A stretch of DNA of 64,000 nucleotides, from assembly GCF_026420845.1 (NCBI RefSeq), contig NZ_JAOWCB010000009.1, forward strand, positions 1 to 64,000. Direction: 5' to 3'. The position numbers and the translations under genes are program-made. The notes beneath the pieces are model-generated. The model did no database searches. It was not told the origin of the DNA and worked only from the letters and a program-made list of their open reading frames with translations. Source of the stretch: Streptomyces sp. PR69. Lineage in GTDB: Bacteria; Actinomycetota; Actinomycetes; Streptomycetales; Streptomycetaceae. Below are positions 1-8,093 of the stretch, in pieces. The stretch's first letter is position 1. Each line of letters opens with the position of its first letter.

Positions 1-1
1 G

Positions 2-82
2 CAGGCCGTGCGCCCGGCCGAGCCCGCAGCCGCGGCGCCAGAGTGCCCGCCCCCGCCTCCGCCCGCGCGCGGCCGCGTATGA
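2..82 (+). CDS. possible 3' end of an unidentified gene
   Basis: Frame 2 is open from the window edge to a TGA at 80-82 and encodes an Ala/Pro-rich tail ending in ARGRV. Third codon positions are mostly G/C, as in a real Streptomyces tail, but the fragment is too short to recognise and frame 1 is also open to 120. It would be convergent with the hydrolase gene at 141. This is a weak call. Confidence 0.25.
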   Translation, partial: QAVRPAEPAAAAPECPPPPPPARGRV

Positions 83-96
83 GGCCCCCCGGCGTG

Positions 97-150
97 CACC
101 GGTTGACGGTCACCGGTTGACGGGGGTCACCGGTGACACGTCACCGGCTG
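97..150. repeat. short CACCGGTTGACGG repeats with a palindrome
   Basis: CACCGGTTGACGG occurs at 97-109 and again at 111-123. It is followed by the 12-bp palindrome GTCACCGGTGAC (127-138) and another TCACCGG at 141. The cluster lies just beyond the end of the leftward hydrolase gene and overlaps its stop region. It may be a terminator or merely local slippage. Confidence 0.5.
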
Positions 151-971
151 CCGTCGAGGATGACCCGGGCCACCAGCGCCGGGTCGTCGCTCATCGGGAC
201 ATGGCCGCAGCCCGGCAGCCGGATGAGGCGCGCGCCGGGGATGACGTGCTTGGCCCGCACCCCCTGCCGCCGCAGCAGCAACCGGTCCTTCGTGCCCCAG
301 GCGATGGTGACCGGGACATCCGGGATGTCGTCCGTGAACAGCACCGACCCTCCCGCGACCAGCGTCGCTTCAAACCCCGTGGCGTTGCGCAGCGCCAGCG
401 TCTCCGCGACGGCCGCCTCGGGTGATCTGCGCCCCGGCCGGGCGTAGATGCTGCTGATGAGCGCCGCCCGTCCCGCCGCCGACCGGGAGAGCCGCTCGAC
501 CAGCGCGGGCGGCATCGTCTGCGCCCCGATCCGCATCGCCCGCAGCGTGGTGAACGCGTAGCGCCGCTCGGCCTCCGTCCAGAACCCGGCGGGCGACAGC
601 GCCGTCACCGACCGTACGAGCTTCTCGCGGCCCAACTCCAGGGCCAGCAGCCCGCCGAGGGAGTTCCCCGCGACATGCGGCCGCTCCACCCCCAGGGCCT
701 CGCACAGACGGCCGAGCACCGTCGCCACGGTCTCCAGGTCGTACGGCACTCCCTCCGGCAGCGCCGTCGACGTCCCGAAGCCCGGCAGGTCGATGGCGAT
801 GACATCGCGCTCCGCGGCCAGAACGGCGAGCACCGGCTCCCACGCCTGCCAGTGGTGCCCGATCCCGTGCAGCAGCAGCAGCGGCTCACCGGCCCCCGCG
901 CGTTCATAGGTCACCGTCAGGGCGCGGCTGCCGGCTGGAGTGTCGACGGGGAACGAGATCTCTGCGGCCAT
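141..971 (-). CDS. alpha/beta-fold hydrolase
   Basis: A 276-residue alpha/beta hydrolase. Visible features are the oxyanion motif HGIGHHW (residues 35-41), the nucleophile elbow GNSLGG with Ser104, a likely acid in GTKDR (Asp229) and the catalytic His in GCGHVPM (His257). The order and spacing are those of an intact, probably cytoplasmic enzyme; no signal peptide is seen. The substrate is unknown, most likely an ester or C-C bond as in the many proline-iminopeptidase or haloperoxidase-like members. The start at 971 is chosen because AGGAGC precedes it by 7 nt; upstream in-frame ATGs (to 1031) lack one. A TACCG-CT-CGGTA palindrome lies 82 nt upstream. Confidence 0.85.
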   Translation of the reverse strand: MAAEISFPVDTPAGSRALTVTYERAGAGEPLLLLHGIGHHWQAWEPVLAVLAAERDVIAIDLPGFGTSTALPEGVPYDLETVATVLGRLCEALGVERPHVAGNSLGGLLALELGREKLVRSVTALSPAGFWTEAERRYAFTTLRAMRIGAQTMPPALVERLSRSAAGRAALISSIYARPGRRSPEAAVAETLALRNATGFEATLVAGGSVLFTDDIPDVPVTIAWGTKDRLLLRRQGVRAKHVIPGARLIRLPGCGHVPMSDDPALVARVILDGSR

Positions 972-1052
972 ACTGCGCTCCTGACCCATGAACCGGTCCA
1001 TGGGCTGAACCCTGGACCCACCCATGAACATAGACGGACTGTCAGTAACAAT

Positions 1053-1064
1053 TACCGCTCGGTA
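1053..1064. promoter_or_regulatory. TetR-type operator candidate TACCGCTCGGTA
   Basis: A perfect inverted repeat TACCG-CT-CGGTA in the divergent gap between the hydrolase and the ECF sigma gene. The same core appears at 8096-8107 in front of the GDSL hydrolase. This size and symmetry are common for TetR-family operators, but no adjacent TetR gene is present, so the cognate regulator is unknown. Confidence 0.45.
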
Positions 1065-1141
1065 GCATAGGGCTCAAGAGGCCGAACGCGTCATTCACAC
1101 CGCGCTGTGCCGAGCCTGAACGGGTGTGCTGGGATGGAACC

Positions 1142-2026
1142 GTGGCGACCGACACCGTGACCGACGTCTTCGAAGAGCACCGCCCCCTCCTGACCGGAGT
1201 GGCTTACCGCATGCTGGGCGGAGTGGCCGACGCCGAGGACGTGGTCCAGGAAGCATGGCTGCGCTGGTCGGCCGGGGACCGCGGCGGCGTCGCCGAGCCG
1301 CGCGCCTACCTGGTCCGCGTCACGACCCGGCTGGCCGTCGACCGGCTGCGGCAGATCACCTCGCGCCGGGAGTCGTACGTCGGCCCCTGGCTTCCCGAAC
1401 CCGTCGTCACCGATGTCGCCCACGCCGCCCCCGACGCCGCCGAGCGGGCCGCGCTGGCCGACTCGGTCTCCCTCGCCGTCCTCGTCGTCCTGGAGTCACT
1501 CTCCCCGCTGGAGCGCGCCGTGTTCGTGCTCCGCGAGGCGTTCGCCTTCCCGTACGGAGAGATCGCCGCCGCCCTCGACCGCTCCGAGGCGGCCGTGCGC
1601 CAGCTCGCCGGCCGCGCGCGCCGCCATGTGCAGGAGCGCAGACCGCGCTACGACGTCGACCCCGTCCAGTGCCGCGAGCTGACCGAGCGTTTCCTCGCCG
1701 CGGCCGCCGGCGGCGACTTCGACGCGCTGCTGACGCTGCTCGCCCCGGACGTCCGGCTTGTCGGGGACTCCGGCGGCAAGGCCAAGGCCCCGCTGCGCGT
1801 CCTGGAGACCGCCGACAAGGTCGGCCGCTTCCTCGCCGCCGTGTCCCAGCAGTCCGTCGGGCAACTGGAGATCCGCTTCGTCGAGATCAACGGCGCGCCC
1901 GCGCTGCTCGCCCTGGCGGGCGGAAAGCCGGACAGTGTTTTCCAGCTGGCAATCAGGGACGGACGCATTCAATGCGTCTACGTCATCCGCAATCCCGACA
2001 AGCTGGCCTCCCTGCCCGTGGGCTGA
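1142..2026 (+). CDS. ECF sigma factor, ECF41 family
   Basis: A 294-residue extracytoplasmic-function sigma factor. Region 2 begins with FEEHRPLLTGVAYRML and includes DAEDVVQEAWLRW; region 4 contains PYGEIAAALDRSEAAVRQL. The C-terminal SnoaL-like extension carries GDSGGK (the ECF41 DGGGK-type motif) and ends with NPDKL, both hallmarks of ECF41, whose extension controls sigma activity in place of a classical anti-sigma factor. ECF41 genes usually neighbour a DoxX, carboxymuconolactone decarboxylase or oxidoreductase gene; here the nearest candidate is the divergent hydrolase. The GTG at 1142 gives the usual N-terminus; GTG at 1124 or 1157 is also possible. Confidence 0.9.
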   Translation: MATDTVTDVFEEHRPLLTGVAYRMLGGVADAEDVVQEAWLRWSAGDRGGVAEPRAYLVRVTTRLAVDRLRQITSRRESYVGPWLPEPVVTDVAHAAPDAAERAALADSVSLAVLVVLESLSPLERAVFVLREAFAFPYGEIAAALDRSEAAVRQLAGRARRHVQERRPRYDVDPVQCRELTERFLAAAAGGDFDALLTLLAPDVRLVGDSGGKAKAPLRVLETADKVGRFLAAVSQQSVGQLEIRFVEINGAPALLALAGGKPDSVFQLAIRDGRIQCVYVIRNPDKLASLPVG

Positions 2027-2161
2027 ATCCCCGCACGCGAGCCGAATCCGCAGGCCGGACGCCATGGCCGGAGCGGCTGCGAGATTCTTTTCCGCCACCT
2101 TCCCGCCGCCGTCCGAACACGCAGCGGCATCATGCCGTTTCACTGAGTAAGCTGCGCTGGA

Positions 2162-2196
2162 TTGGTCTTGACCAAGGGTGTGCGCCGTCCTATGGT
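2162..2196 (+). promoter_or_regulatory. dre-like operator overlapping the GntR promoter
   Basis: TTGGTC-TT-GACCAA (2162-2175) is a perfect inverted repeat very close to the DasR responsive element core TGGTCTAGACCA. It overlaps a -35 TTGACC (2168-2173), followed after 17 bp by the -10 TATGGT (2191-2196). The position implies repression by the downstream GntR protein itself or by DasR. A CCTTT-N7-AAAGG inverted repeat (2216-2232) lies in the leader. Confidence 0.7.
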
Positions 2197-2288
2197 CACA
2201 GAGTTAGTGCAGGAACCTTTAATAAACAAAGGCGCGAAAAAGGGCGCGGCAAAGCCGCCGCTGGCAGGGCGATTGGCGGAGGATCAGG

Positions 2289-3056
2289 GTGGGGACCACG
2301 CAGCTGGAGACAGTGCCGGAGCCTAAGTATGTGCACCTCAAGACCGTGATCAGCGAAGCGCTCGACTCGGACTTCGCGGTGGGGGAGATCCTGCCCAACG
2401 AGCGCGACCTCGCCGCCCGGTTCGGCGTCGCCCGCGCCACGCTCCGGCAGGCGCTCGAACAGCTTGAGCTGGAAGGCCGGTTGCAGCGCCGCCGCGGCGT
2501 CGGCACCACCGTCGCCCCGCCCCGCATGGGCGTGGACGTCTCCACCCCCCGGCACGGCTGGCCCGGCGCCGGACAGGACGCCTGGCAGCCGGTCGGCTGC
2601 ACGACCGCGCCGCCGCCCTGCTCCGTGGCCCGGCTGCTTGACGCGGACGACGGCGAAGAGGCCCACACGGTGCGCCGTCTGCGCCTCAGTCAGGGCCAGC
2701 CGGTGGCCGCCGAACTGCTGTATGTGCCCCTTGCGTCAGTTCCCGCCGCGCCGGCCGTCGTCGACGTCCCCTCGGGTCCCGCCCGCGCCCGGTCGGTTCT
2801 GCGTGAGCTCCAGCGCCTCACCCTCGAAGGGCAGGACCGCGCCGTCGAGCTGGGCTCCGCACGCGCCGACGACGCCAAGGAGCTCGACCGGCTGCCCGGT
2901 GCGCCGGTGCTCGTCGTCACCACCCGGTACTTCTCCGGCGGCCGGACCGCGGCCGTCTCCGTCGCCACCTACCGGGCCGACACCTGCCGGCTCACCTTCG
3001 GCGACTTCGGAGACCTGGAAATCAGCCACCACGGGCAGCGGCGACAGGCCTCCTGA
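2289..3056 (+). CDS. GntR/HutC-family transcriptional regulator
   Basis: A 255-residue regulator. The N-terminal winged helix-turn-helix (about residues 12-80) shows ILPNERDLAARFGVARATLR and a wing GVGTTVAPP. A C-terminal UTRA effector domain follows (about 100-245), with VRRLRLSQGQPVAAELLYVP and a closing TYRADTCRLTF. This is the HutC/DasR subfamily, whose members usually bind phosphorylated or amino sugars, histidine derivatives or similar metabolites. The GTG start is preceded by GGCGGAGGA. It sits behind a dre-like operator, consistent with autoregulation, and is convergent with a ROK regulator. It is not an obvious DasR orthologue, since its N-terminus and wing differ. Confidence 0.85.
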   Translation: MGTTQLETVPEPKYVHLKTVISEALDSDFAVGEILPNERDLAARFGVARATLRQALEQLELEGRLQRRRGVGTTVAPPRMGVDVSTPRHGWPGAGQDAWQPVGCTTAPPPCSVARLLDADDGEEAHTVRRLRLSQGQPVAAELLYVPLASVPAAPAVVDVPSGPARARSVLRELQRLTLEGQDRAVELGSARADDAKELDRLPGAPVLVVTTRYFSGGRTAAVSVATYRADTCRLTFGDFGDLEISHHGQRRQAS

Positions 3057-3081
3057 GGCCGCTCACGGGTCGCGCGGGCGG

Positions 3082-4266
3082 TCATCGCCGCCCCGTCACC
3101 GACCCTTCCACGGCGAAGAGCTGCTCCTCCAGATGATCCAGCGCAAGCCGCAGCGCGCCCGTCGCCACCGCCGCCTCACCCAGCAGCGAGAGCGTCACCC
3201 GGGGCGGGCGCAGACAGAACCGCGACAGCTGTGCCCGCAGCGGATCGAGCACGCCGTCGAGGCCCGCCGCCCAGCCGCCCACGATCACCACCTCGGGGTC
3301 GAGGGCGAGCACCAGCGCCGCCACATCGTGCACCAGCCGCTGGATGAAACGGTTCACCGCCGCCTGCGCGCGGGCGTCGCCCTGCCGTGCGAGCGCGAAG
3401 ACGCGGGCCACCGCCTGCTCGTCAAGCGGATGCAGCGGCTCGTCCGTCGTCGACAGCAGCGTCTCCGGGGTCGCCTCACGCCCCAGCAGATGCAGGGCGC
3501 CGATCTCGCCCGCCGCGCCGCCGAAGCCCCGGTGCAGCCGCCCCCCGATCAGCGAGCCGGCCCCCGGGCTGAGTCCCGCCAGTACGAAGACGATGTCGTC
3601 GGAGTCCGTAGCCGCGCCCTTCCAGTGCTCGGCCACGGCGGCGGCGTTGGCGTCGTTCTCCACCAGCACCGGGCAGCGGAACGACCGGCGAAGCCGCTCG
3701 CCCAGGGCCAGCCCCGTCCAGCCGGGCAGCGCGGTCCCCAGCCGCACCGTGCCGTCCGCCTCCACGATCCCGGGCGAACCGACCCCGACCGCCCGCAGGC
3801 TGCCCCGTGCCACACCGGCCCGCCGCAGCACATCGGTCACCGCCGACCGCACCCGCTCCAGCCGCTCGTCCGCCGAGGCGGTTTCGGACACCTCTCGGGA
3901 GCCCGCGCCGATGATCCGTCCGTCCAGCCCCGACAGCAGCGCCGCGACCCGGTGCGCACCGATCTCGACCCCCAGCAGATGCCCCGCCTCGGCCCGGAAG
4001 CGGAACCTCCGCGCGGGCCGGCCCTGCCTCCGGGCCTCGCCCTCCTCCGGAGCCGCCTCCACCACCAGACCGTCCCCGATGAGCCCCTCGACCACGCCCT
4101 CCACCGTCGGCCGGGACAGACCGGTGATACGGGTCAGATCGGTCAGCGTGGGAGTGCCCGCGCCACGCAGCGCATGGAGTACCACCGCGGAATTGATCCG
4201 CCGCAGCAGCGACGGATCCCCGCCGGTCAGCCGCCCCACCGTTGTGTCCTCCCAGCTCGAGCGCAT
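3082..4266 (-). CDS. ROK-family transcriptional regulator
   Basis: A 394-residue ROK repressor-type protein. The N-terminal winged HTH (about residues 15-80) contains LTDLTRITGLSRPTVEGVVE. The ROK sugar-kinase-like domain follows, with LGVEIGAHRVAALL, VGSPGIVEADG and VENDANAAAVAEHW. The zinc motif CxCGxxGCxE of typical ROK proteins is absent: the corresponding stretch reads AAGEIGALHLLGREA. It probably senses a sugar or sugar phosphate, but nothing nearby names the ligand. Start: ATG at 4266 is preferred because it begins the usual N-terminus and leaves room for the opposite gene; an upstream ATG at 4386 is possible. Confidence 0.85.
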   Translation of the reverse strand: MRSSWEDTTVGRLTGGDPSLLRRINSAVVLHALRGAGTPTLTDLTRITGLSRPTVEGVVEGLIGDGLVVEAAPEEGEARRQGRPARRFRFRAEAGHLLGVEIGAHRVAALLSGLDGRIIGAGSREVSETASADERLERVRSAVTDVLRRAGVARGSLRAVGVGSPGIVEADGTVRLGTALPGWTGLALGERLRRSFRCPVLVENDANAAAVAEHWKGAATDSDDIVFVLAGLSPGAGSLIGGRLHRGFGGAAGEIGALHLLGREATPETLLSTTDEPLHPLDEQAVARVFALARQGDARAQAAVNRFIQRLVHDVAALVLALDPEVVIVGGWAAGLDGVLDPLRAQLSRFCLRPPRVTLSLLGEAAVATGALRLALDHLEEQLFAVEGSVTGRR

Positions 4267-4415
4267 GTCACGCGGATGGTACTCGCTGGTCGCGAGCGCG
4301 GCGAGTGGCGCAGGGGGCGAGGGAGCCGTGACAGGGGTGGCCGGAAGTGAGCGCTCGCGACGGCCGTACATCTGACGGAACGCCATATGTCAGTGCCGAC
4401 CGGTTTACTGACGGC

Positions 4416-4829
4416 ATGACCGCTGCGGACCGGCTCGCCGAGATAGACCTGCTGCGCACCCGGGCGTTCGCCGAGGACGGACCCGGCTACCACCTGGTGG
4501 AGCTGAGCGGCGGCGACGCGTCCGGGGGCGCGGCGGAGGATATGTCATGGGAACAGGCGTGCGAGCAGTGTGAGGCGGAGTGCGATGCGCTGGTGGCGCT
4601 GCTGAGCGCGCGCTGGGGCCGGGCGGATCCGTTCACCCTGTGGTCCCTGTCCGTGCGCAGCGCCTCGGGGGACTCCATCCCGGCCTCCTGGGCCGCGCTG
4701 AGCCACCTTGTGGACTACGTCCACGCCTGGGAGGCGGGCGACCGCTGGATAGCCGTGGGCACGGCGAGGCGGGATCGGGAGCGGGGGGTGGGGGTGCTGG
4801 TGCTGGTTGCGGGGGACGCGCCGCCGTAG
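4416..4829 (+). CDS. conserved hypothetical protein
   Basis: A 137-residue soluble, acidic protein that I do not recognise. It opens with MTAADRLAEIDLLRTRAF, has a Glu/Cys-rich helix WEQACEQCEAECDALVALL and a Trp-rich C-terminal half (LVDYVHAWEAGDRWIAVG). There is no signal peptide or membrane segment. It diverges from the ROK gene and ends at a repeat-filled convergent gap shared with mug. Codon usage is normal for the window, so it is very likely expressed. Confidence 0.65.
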   Translation: MTAADRLAEIDLLRTRAFAEDGPGYHLVELSGGDASGGAAEDMSWEQACEQCEAECDALVALLSARWGRADPFTLWSLSVRSASGDSIPASWAALSHLVDYVHAWEAGDRWIAVGTARRDRERGVGVLVLVAGDAPP

Positions 4830-5137
4830 GGGGCCGTGCGGGATTTTTCCCCCTCCCCACCCCTTCCCGTAACCGGGGGCTCCGCCCCCGGACCTCCGCG
4901 CCTCAAACGCCGGCGGGGCTGGGTTTCTGGTCCCTGCGCCTCAAGCGCCGGCGAGGCTGAATGTGCTGGCTCCTGCGCCTCAAGCTCCCCCAGCTACCGC
5001 TGGGAGGTACCCCCAGGCGGGGCTGAGTGTGGGCTGCCAACGTCGGCGGGCTGGGATTTGGTGCGGCCAAATTCAGCCCGTCCGGCGCTTGAGGACACGG
5101 CCGAAGGCCGTACGGGGGTCTGGGGGCTTGCCCCCAG
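4830..5137. repeat. dispersed GC-rich repeat cluster in a convergent gap
   Basis: The gap has no gene. It holds a hairpin GGGGGCTCCGCCCCC (near 4875), repeated GCGCCTCAAACGCCGGCGG-type units (near 4898, 4937, 4976, with a diverged inverse copy near 5080), an embedded CTCCCCCAGC-TACC-GCTGGGAGG hairpin (near 4985), and a block at 5088-5146 that recurs inverted at 41495-41552. That block has two hairpins (CTGGGGGC/GCCCCCAG and ACGGCC/GGCCGT) and probably ends transcription in both directions. Confidence 0.8.
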
Positions 5138-5737
5138 TTACGGGAAGGGGAGGGGAGGGGGAGCAAACCCGTCCGCAGCCACCCGCAGGCGGGCGAACTC
5201 CTCCGCCATCGTCTCCGCCGTCCACCGCGCGTTCAACCCGCTCGGATTCGGCAGCACCCACACCCGGCTGTCGCCGATCACCCGCTCCTGGCGGCCGATC
5301 CGGGCCGTCCGGTCGTCGAACGCCGTGCGGTAGGCGGTGACGCCGACCACGGCCAGCCAGCGCGGCCGGAGGCGCTCCACCTTGGCCCGGAGGGCGGCGC
5401 CGCCCGTGCGGAGTTCGTCGGCGGTCAGCTCGTCCGCACGTGCCGTCGCCCTGGCGGCCACATTGGTGATGCCGAGCCCGTATGAGAGGAGCTCGTGCTG
5501 CTCCTCGGGCCGCAGCCGCCGCGGGGTGAAGCCCGACAGCTCCAGCACCGGCCAGAAGCGATTGCCGGGCCGGGCGAAGTGGAAGCCGGTGGCCGCCGAC
5601 ATCAGGCTGGGGTTGATGCCGCAGAACAGCACGGACAGGCCGTCCGCGGCCACATCTGGGACGGTGCGGTCGCGGGCGGCCGCAAGGTCCGCGGGGGTCA
5701 GACGGCGGGTCGGCAGGCGGGGCGGGCGGCGGGTCAG
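5138..5737 (-). CDS. mug: mismatch-specific uracil-DNA glycosylase (Mug)
   Basis: A G:U/G:T mismatch-specific uracil-DNA glycosylase. Motif 1 FCGINPSL carries the catalytic-loop Asn and motif 2 NPSGLNARW the leucine wedge region; HFARPGNRFWPVL is typical of the family. The family-like N-terminus LTPADLAAARDRTVPDV is encoded upstream of the first ordinary start (GTG at 5653), but no ATG, GTG or TTG precedes it in frame. The extended form would begin at CTG 5737, which overlaps the purB TGA as CTGA (199 aa). The GTG start would give 171 aa with a clipped N-terminus. The last residues (PLPFP) and the TAA stop lie in the dispersed repeat. Confidence 0.88.
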   Translation of the reverse strand: MTRRPPRLPTRRLTPADLAAARDRTVPDVAADGLSVLFCGINPSLMSAATGFHFARPGNRFWPVLELSGFTPRRLRPEEQHELLSYGLGITNVAARATARADELTADELRTGGAALRAKVERLRPRWLAVVGVTAYRTAFDDRTARIGRQERVIGDSRVWVLPNPSGLNARWTAETMAEEFARLRVAADGFAPPPLPFP

Positions 5738-7176
5738 AGGATCGACCCCGGGGTGTAGCCCGCGGCCTCCGGGTGCTGCTTGACGATCTCCTCGACACGA
5801 CAGACCACCGCGGCGACCTGGTCGGCCGCCGCGCCCGTGAACGACAGCTTGTCGGCCATCAGCGCGTCCAACTCCGCCCGGTCCAGCGGAATCCGCTCGT
5901 CCGCCGCCAGCTTGCCGAGCAGCTCATTGCGCTCCGCGCCCTGCTCACGCATGGCCAGCGCTGAGGCGACGGCATGCTCCTTGATCGCCTCATGGGCGAC
6001 CTCACGGCCCACCCCGGCCCGCACCGCGCCCATCAGGACCTTGGTCGTGGCCAGGAACGGCAGATACCGGTCCAGCTCCCGCGCCACCACCGCCGGGAAC
6101 GCCCCGAACTCGTCGAGCACCGTCAGAAACGTCTCCAGCAGCCCGTCGAAGGCGAAGAACGCGTCCGGCAGTGCGACCCGGCGCACCACGGAGCAGGAGA
6201 CATCGCCCTCGTTCCACTGGTCGCCCGCGAGCTCGCCGGTCATCGAGGCATAGCCGCGCAGGACGGCCATCAGGCCGTTCACCCGCTCGCACGAGCGGGT
6301 GTTCATCTTGTGCGGCATGGCGGAGGAGCCGACCTGCCCGGGCTTGAAGCCCTCCGTCACCAGCTCGTGCCCGGCCATCAGCCGGATCGTCTTGGCGAGG
6401 GACGAGGGGGCCGCGGCCAGCTGCACCAGCGCGGAGACCACGTCGTAGTCCAGGGAGCGCGGATAGACCTGGCCGACGGAGGTGAAGCCGTGCGCGAAGC
6501 CCAGGTGCGCGGCGATCCGCCGCTCCAGCTCAGCGAGCTTGGCGGGGTCGCCGCCCAGCAGGTCCAGCATGTCCTGGGCGGTGCCGACGGGCCCCTTGAC
6601 GCCGCGCAGCGGGTAGCGGCCGAGCAGGTCCTCAAGCCGCCCGTACGCGACGAGCAGCTCGTCCGCCGCCGTTGCGAAGCGCTTGCCGAGGGTCGTGGCC
6701 TGTGCAGCGACATTGTGCGAGCGCCCGGCCATGACCAGCTCCGCGTACTCCCCGGAGAGCCGGCCCAGCCGCGCCAGCACCGCCACGGTGCGGTCGCGCA
6801 TCAGCTCCAGCGAGAGCCGGATCTGCAGCTGCTCCACGTTCTCCGTCAGATCGCGGGAGGTCATGCCCTTGTGCACATGCTCATGGCCCGCGAGCGCGTT
6901 GAACTCCTCGATGCGCGCCTTCACATCGTGCCGGGTGACCTTCTCCCGCTCGGCGATCGACGCGAGGTCGACCTGGTCGAGCACGCGCTCGTAGTCGGCG
7001 AGGGCCGCCTCGGGCACCTCGATTCCGAGGTCCTTCTGTGCGCGCAGCACCGCAAGCCAGAGCCGGCGCTCCAGCTTGACCTTCTCCTCGGGGGACCACA
7101 GGGAGGCAAGCTCCGTGGAGGCATAGCGGCCGGCCAGGACGTTGGGGATGCGGGGCTTCGCAGACGAGGCAGTCAC
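5734..7176 (-). CDS. purB: adenylosuccinate lyase
   Basis: PurB, 480 residues: splits SAICAR to AICAR plus fumarate, and adenylosuccinate to AMP plus fumarate, in cytoplasmic purine synthesis. The fumarase/aspartase superfamily signature is seen as GSSAMPHKMNTRSCERVNG, with the flexible-loop serines; other conserved stretches are TSRDLTENVEQLQIR and the His-containing MAGRSHNVAAQATTLGKR. GTG at 7176 gives MTASSAKPRIPNVLAGRY; GTG at 7182 adds two residues. mug follows directly and may be translationally coupled. Confidence 0.97.
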   Translation of the reverse strand: MTASSAKPRIPNVLAGRYASTELASLWSPEEKVKLERRLWLAVLRAQKDLGIEVPEAALADYERVLDQVDLASIAEREKVTRHDVKARIEEFNALAGHEHVHKGMTSRDLTENVEQLQIRLSLELMRDRTVAVLARLGRLSGEYAELVMAGRSHNVAAQATTLGKRFATAADELLVAYGRLEDLLGRYPLRGVKGPVGTAQDMLDLLGGDPAKLAELERRIAAHLGFAHGFTSVGQVYPRSLDYDVVSALVQLAAAPSSLAKTIRLMAGHELVTEGFKPGQVGSSAMPHKMNTRSCERVNGLMAVLRGYASMTGELAGDQWNEGDVSCSVVRRVALPDAFFAFDGLLETFLTVLDEFGAFPAVVARELDRYLPFLATTKVLMGAVRAGVGREVAHEAIKEHAVASALAMREQGAERNELLGKLAADERIPLDRAELDALMADKLSFTGAAADQVAAVVCRVEEIVKQHPEAAGYTPGSIL

Positions 7177-7272
7177 GTGCACAGAGTCTACTGGCGGTTT
7201 GTGCAGGCCAGCGCCATGGCCCCGGTTGTGCGTTGCTACGAGGCCCGGGCGGCGGCCGGGGACGTCCGGGCC

Positions 7273-8082
7273 TCAGACGGCCCCGGGCTCGTACGGCAGC
7301 AGCTCCGGGTGCTTCGGAGGGAGGCCGTCGCCGGAGGAGCGGCCGGTGAGCCGACGCCCGATCCAGGGGCCCAGATGGCGGCGGGCGAACCGCAGATCCT
7401 CGATGCGCCGTGCCGTCCAGGCGGGACGCGCCGCGGGCGGCAGCGGGGCGCGCCAGTCTTCCTCCGCCTCCAGGCCGAGCGTCTGCCATACCGCCTCGGC
7501 GACCCTGCGGTGCCCCTCGGCCGTGAGATGCAGCCGGTCGGCGTCCCACATCCGCGAATCGCCCAGGACCTCGGCCCCGTACAGGTCCGTGACCAGCGCG
7601 CCGTGGCGTGCGGCCACCGTTTCCACATGCGTGAACAGCTGCTCCATGCGCGGGCGGAAGCGTTCCATGACGGGGCCGCGGCGGCCCGGGCTGCGCATGA
7701 GCACGAGCTGCCGGCAGCTGGGCGCGAGTCGCTCCGCGGCCTGCTCCAGCAGCGCCCGCACCCGCCCCATGTCGCAGCTCGGGCGCAGGGCGTCGTTCAG
7801 CCCGCCCACCAGGGTGATCACATCCGGCCGCATGGCCGCGGCCCGGTCTGCCTGCTCCTCGACGATCTGCCCGATGAGCTTGCCCCGCACGGCGAGGTTC
7901 GCGTACCGGAAACCGGGGGTGCGGGCGGCGAGGCGGGCCGCCAGGAGGTCCGCCCATCCGCGGTAGGAGCCGTCGGGCAGCAGATCCGACATCCCTTCCG
8001 TGAATGAATCGCCTATCGCGACAAAACTCGTGTAGTGGGCTGTGCTCGTGTACGGGGCTGTCGGCCTGTCGGTCATCTCCAT
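7273..8082 (-). CDS. SGNH/GDSL-family hydrolase
   Basis: A 269-residue SGNH hydrolase (lipase/esterase class). Block I is FVAIGDSFTEGMSD with the nucleophilic Ser, block III is VGGLNDALRP with the Asn, and block V is WDADRLHLTAEGHRR with the Asp and His. All four catalytic blocks are intact. No export signal is seen, so the enzyme is probably cytoplasmic; the substrate is unknown. Its promoter region holds CATACCG-TT-CGGTATG 12 nt before the ATG, a position that would block transcription when bound. ATG at 8076 is an alternative start. Confidence 0.88.
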   Translation of the reverse strand: MEMTDRPTAPYTSTAHYTSFVAIGDSFTEGMSDLLPDGSYRGWADLLAARLAARTPGFRYANLAVRGKLIGQIVEEQADRAAAMRPDVITLVGGLNDALRPSCDMGRVRALLEQAAERLAPSCRQLVLMRSPGRRGPVMERFRPRMEQLFTHVETVAARHGALVTDLYGAEVLGDSRMWDADRLHLTAEGHRRVAEAVWQTLGLEAEEDWRAPLPPAARPAWTARRIEDLRFARRHLGPWIGRRLTGRSSGDGLPPKHPELLPYEPGAV

Positions 8083-8093
8083 GGCGGACTGAT

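Noticed and set aside
141..1031. Longer start for the first hydrolase at 1031
   Set aside because: The extra 20 residues are Met/Arg-rich, have no ribosome-binding site, and AGGAGC precedes the ATG at 971.
5974..8007. Rightward reading frame opposite purB and the GDSL hydrolase
   Set aside because: Antisense shadow; no family features, and both opposite genes have complete catalytic motifs.
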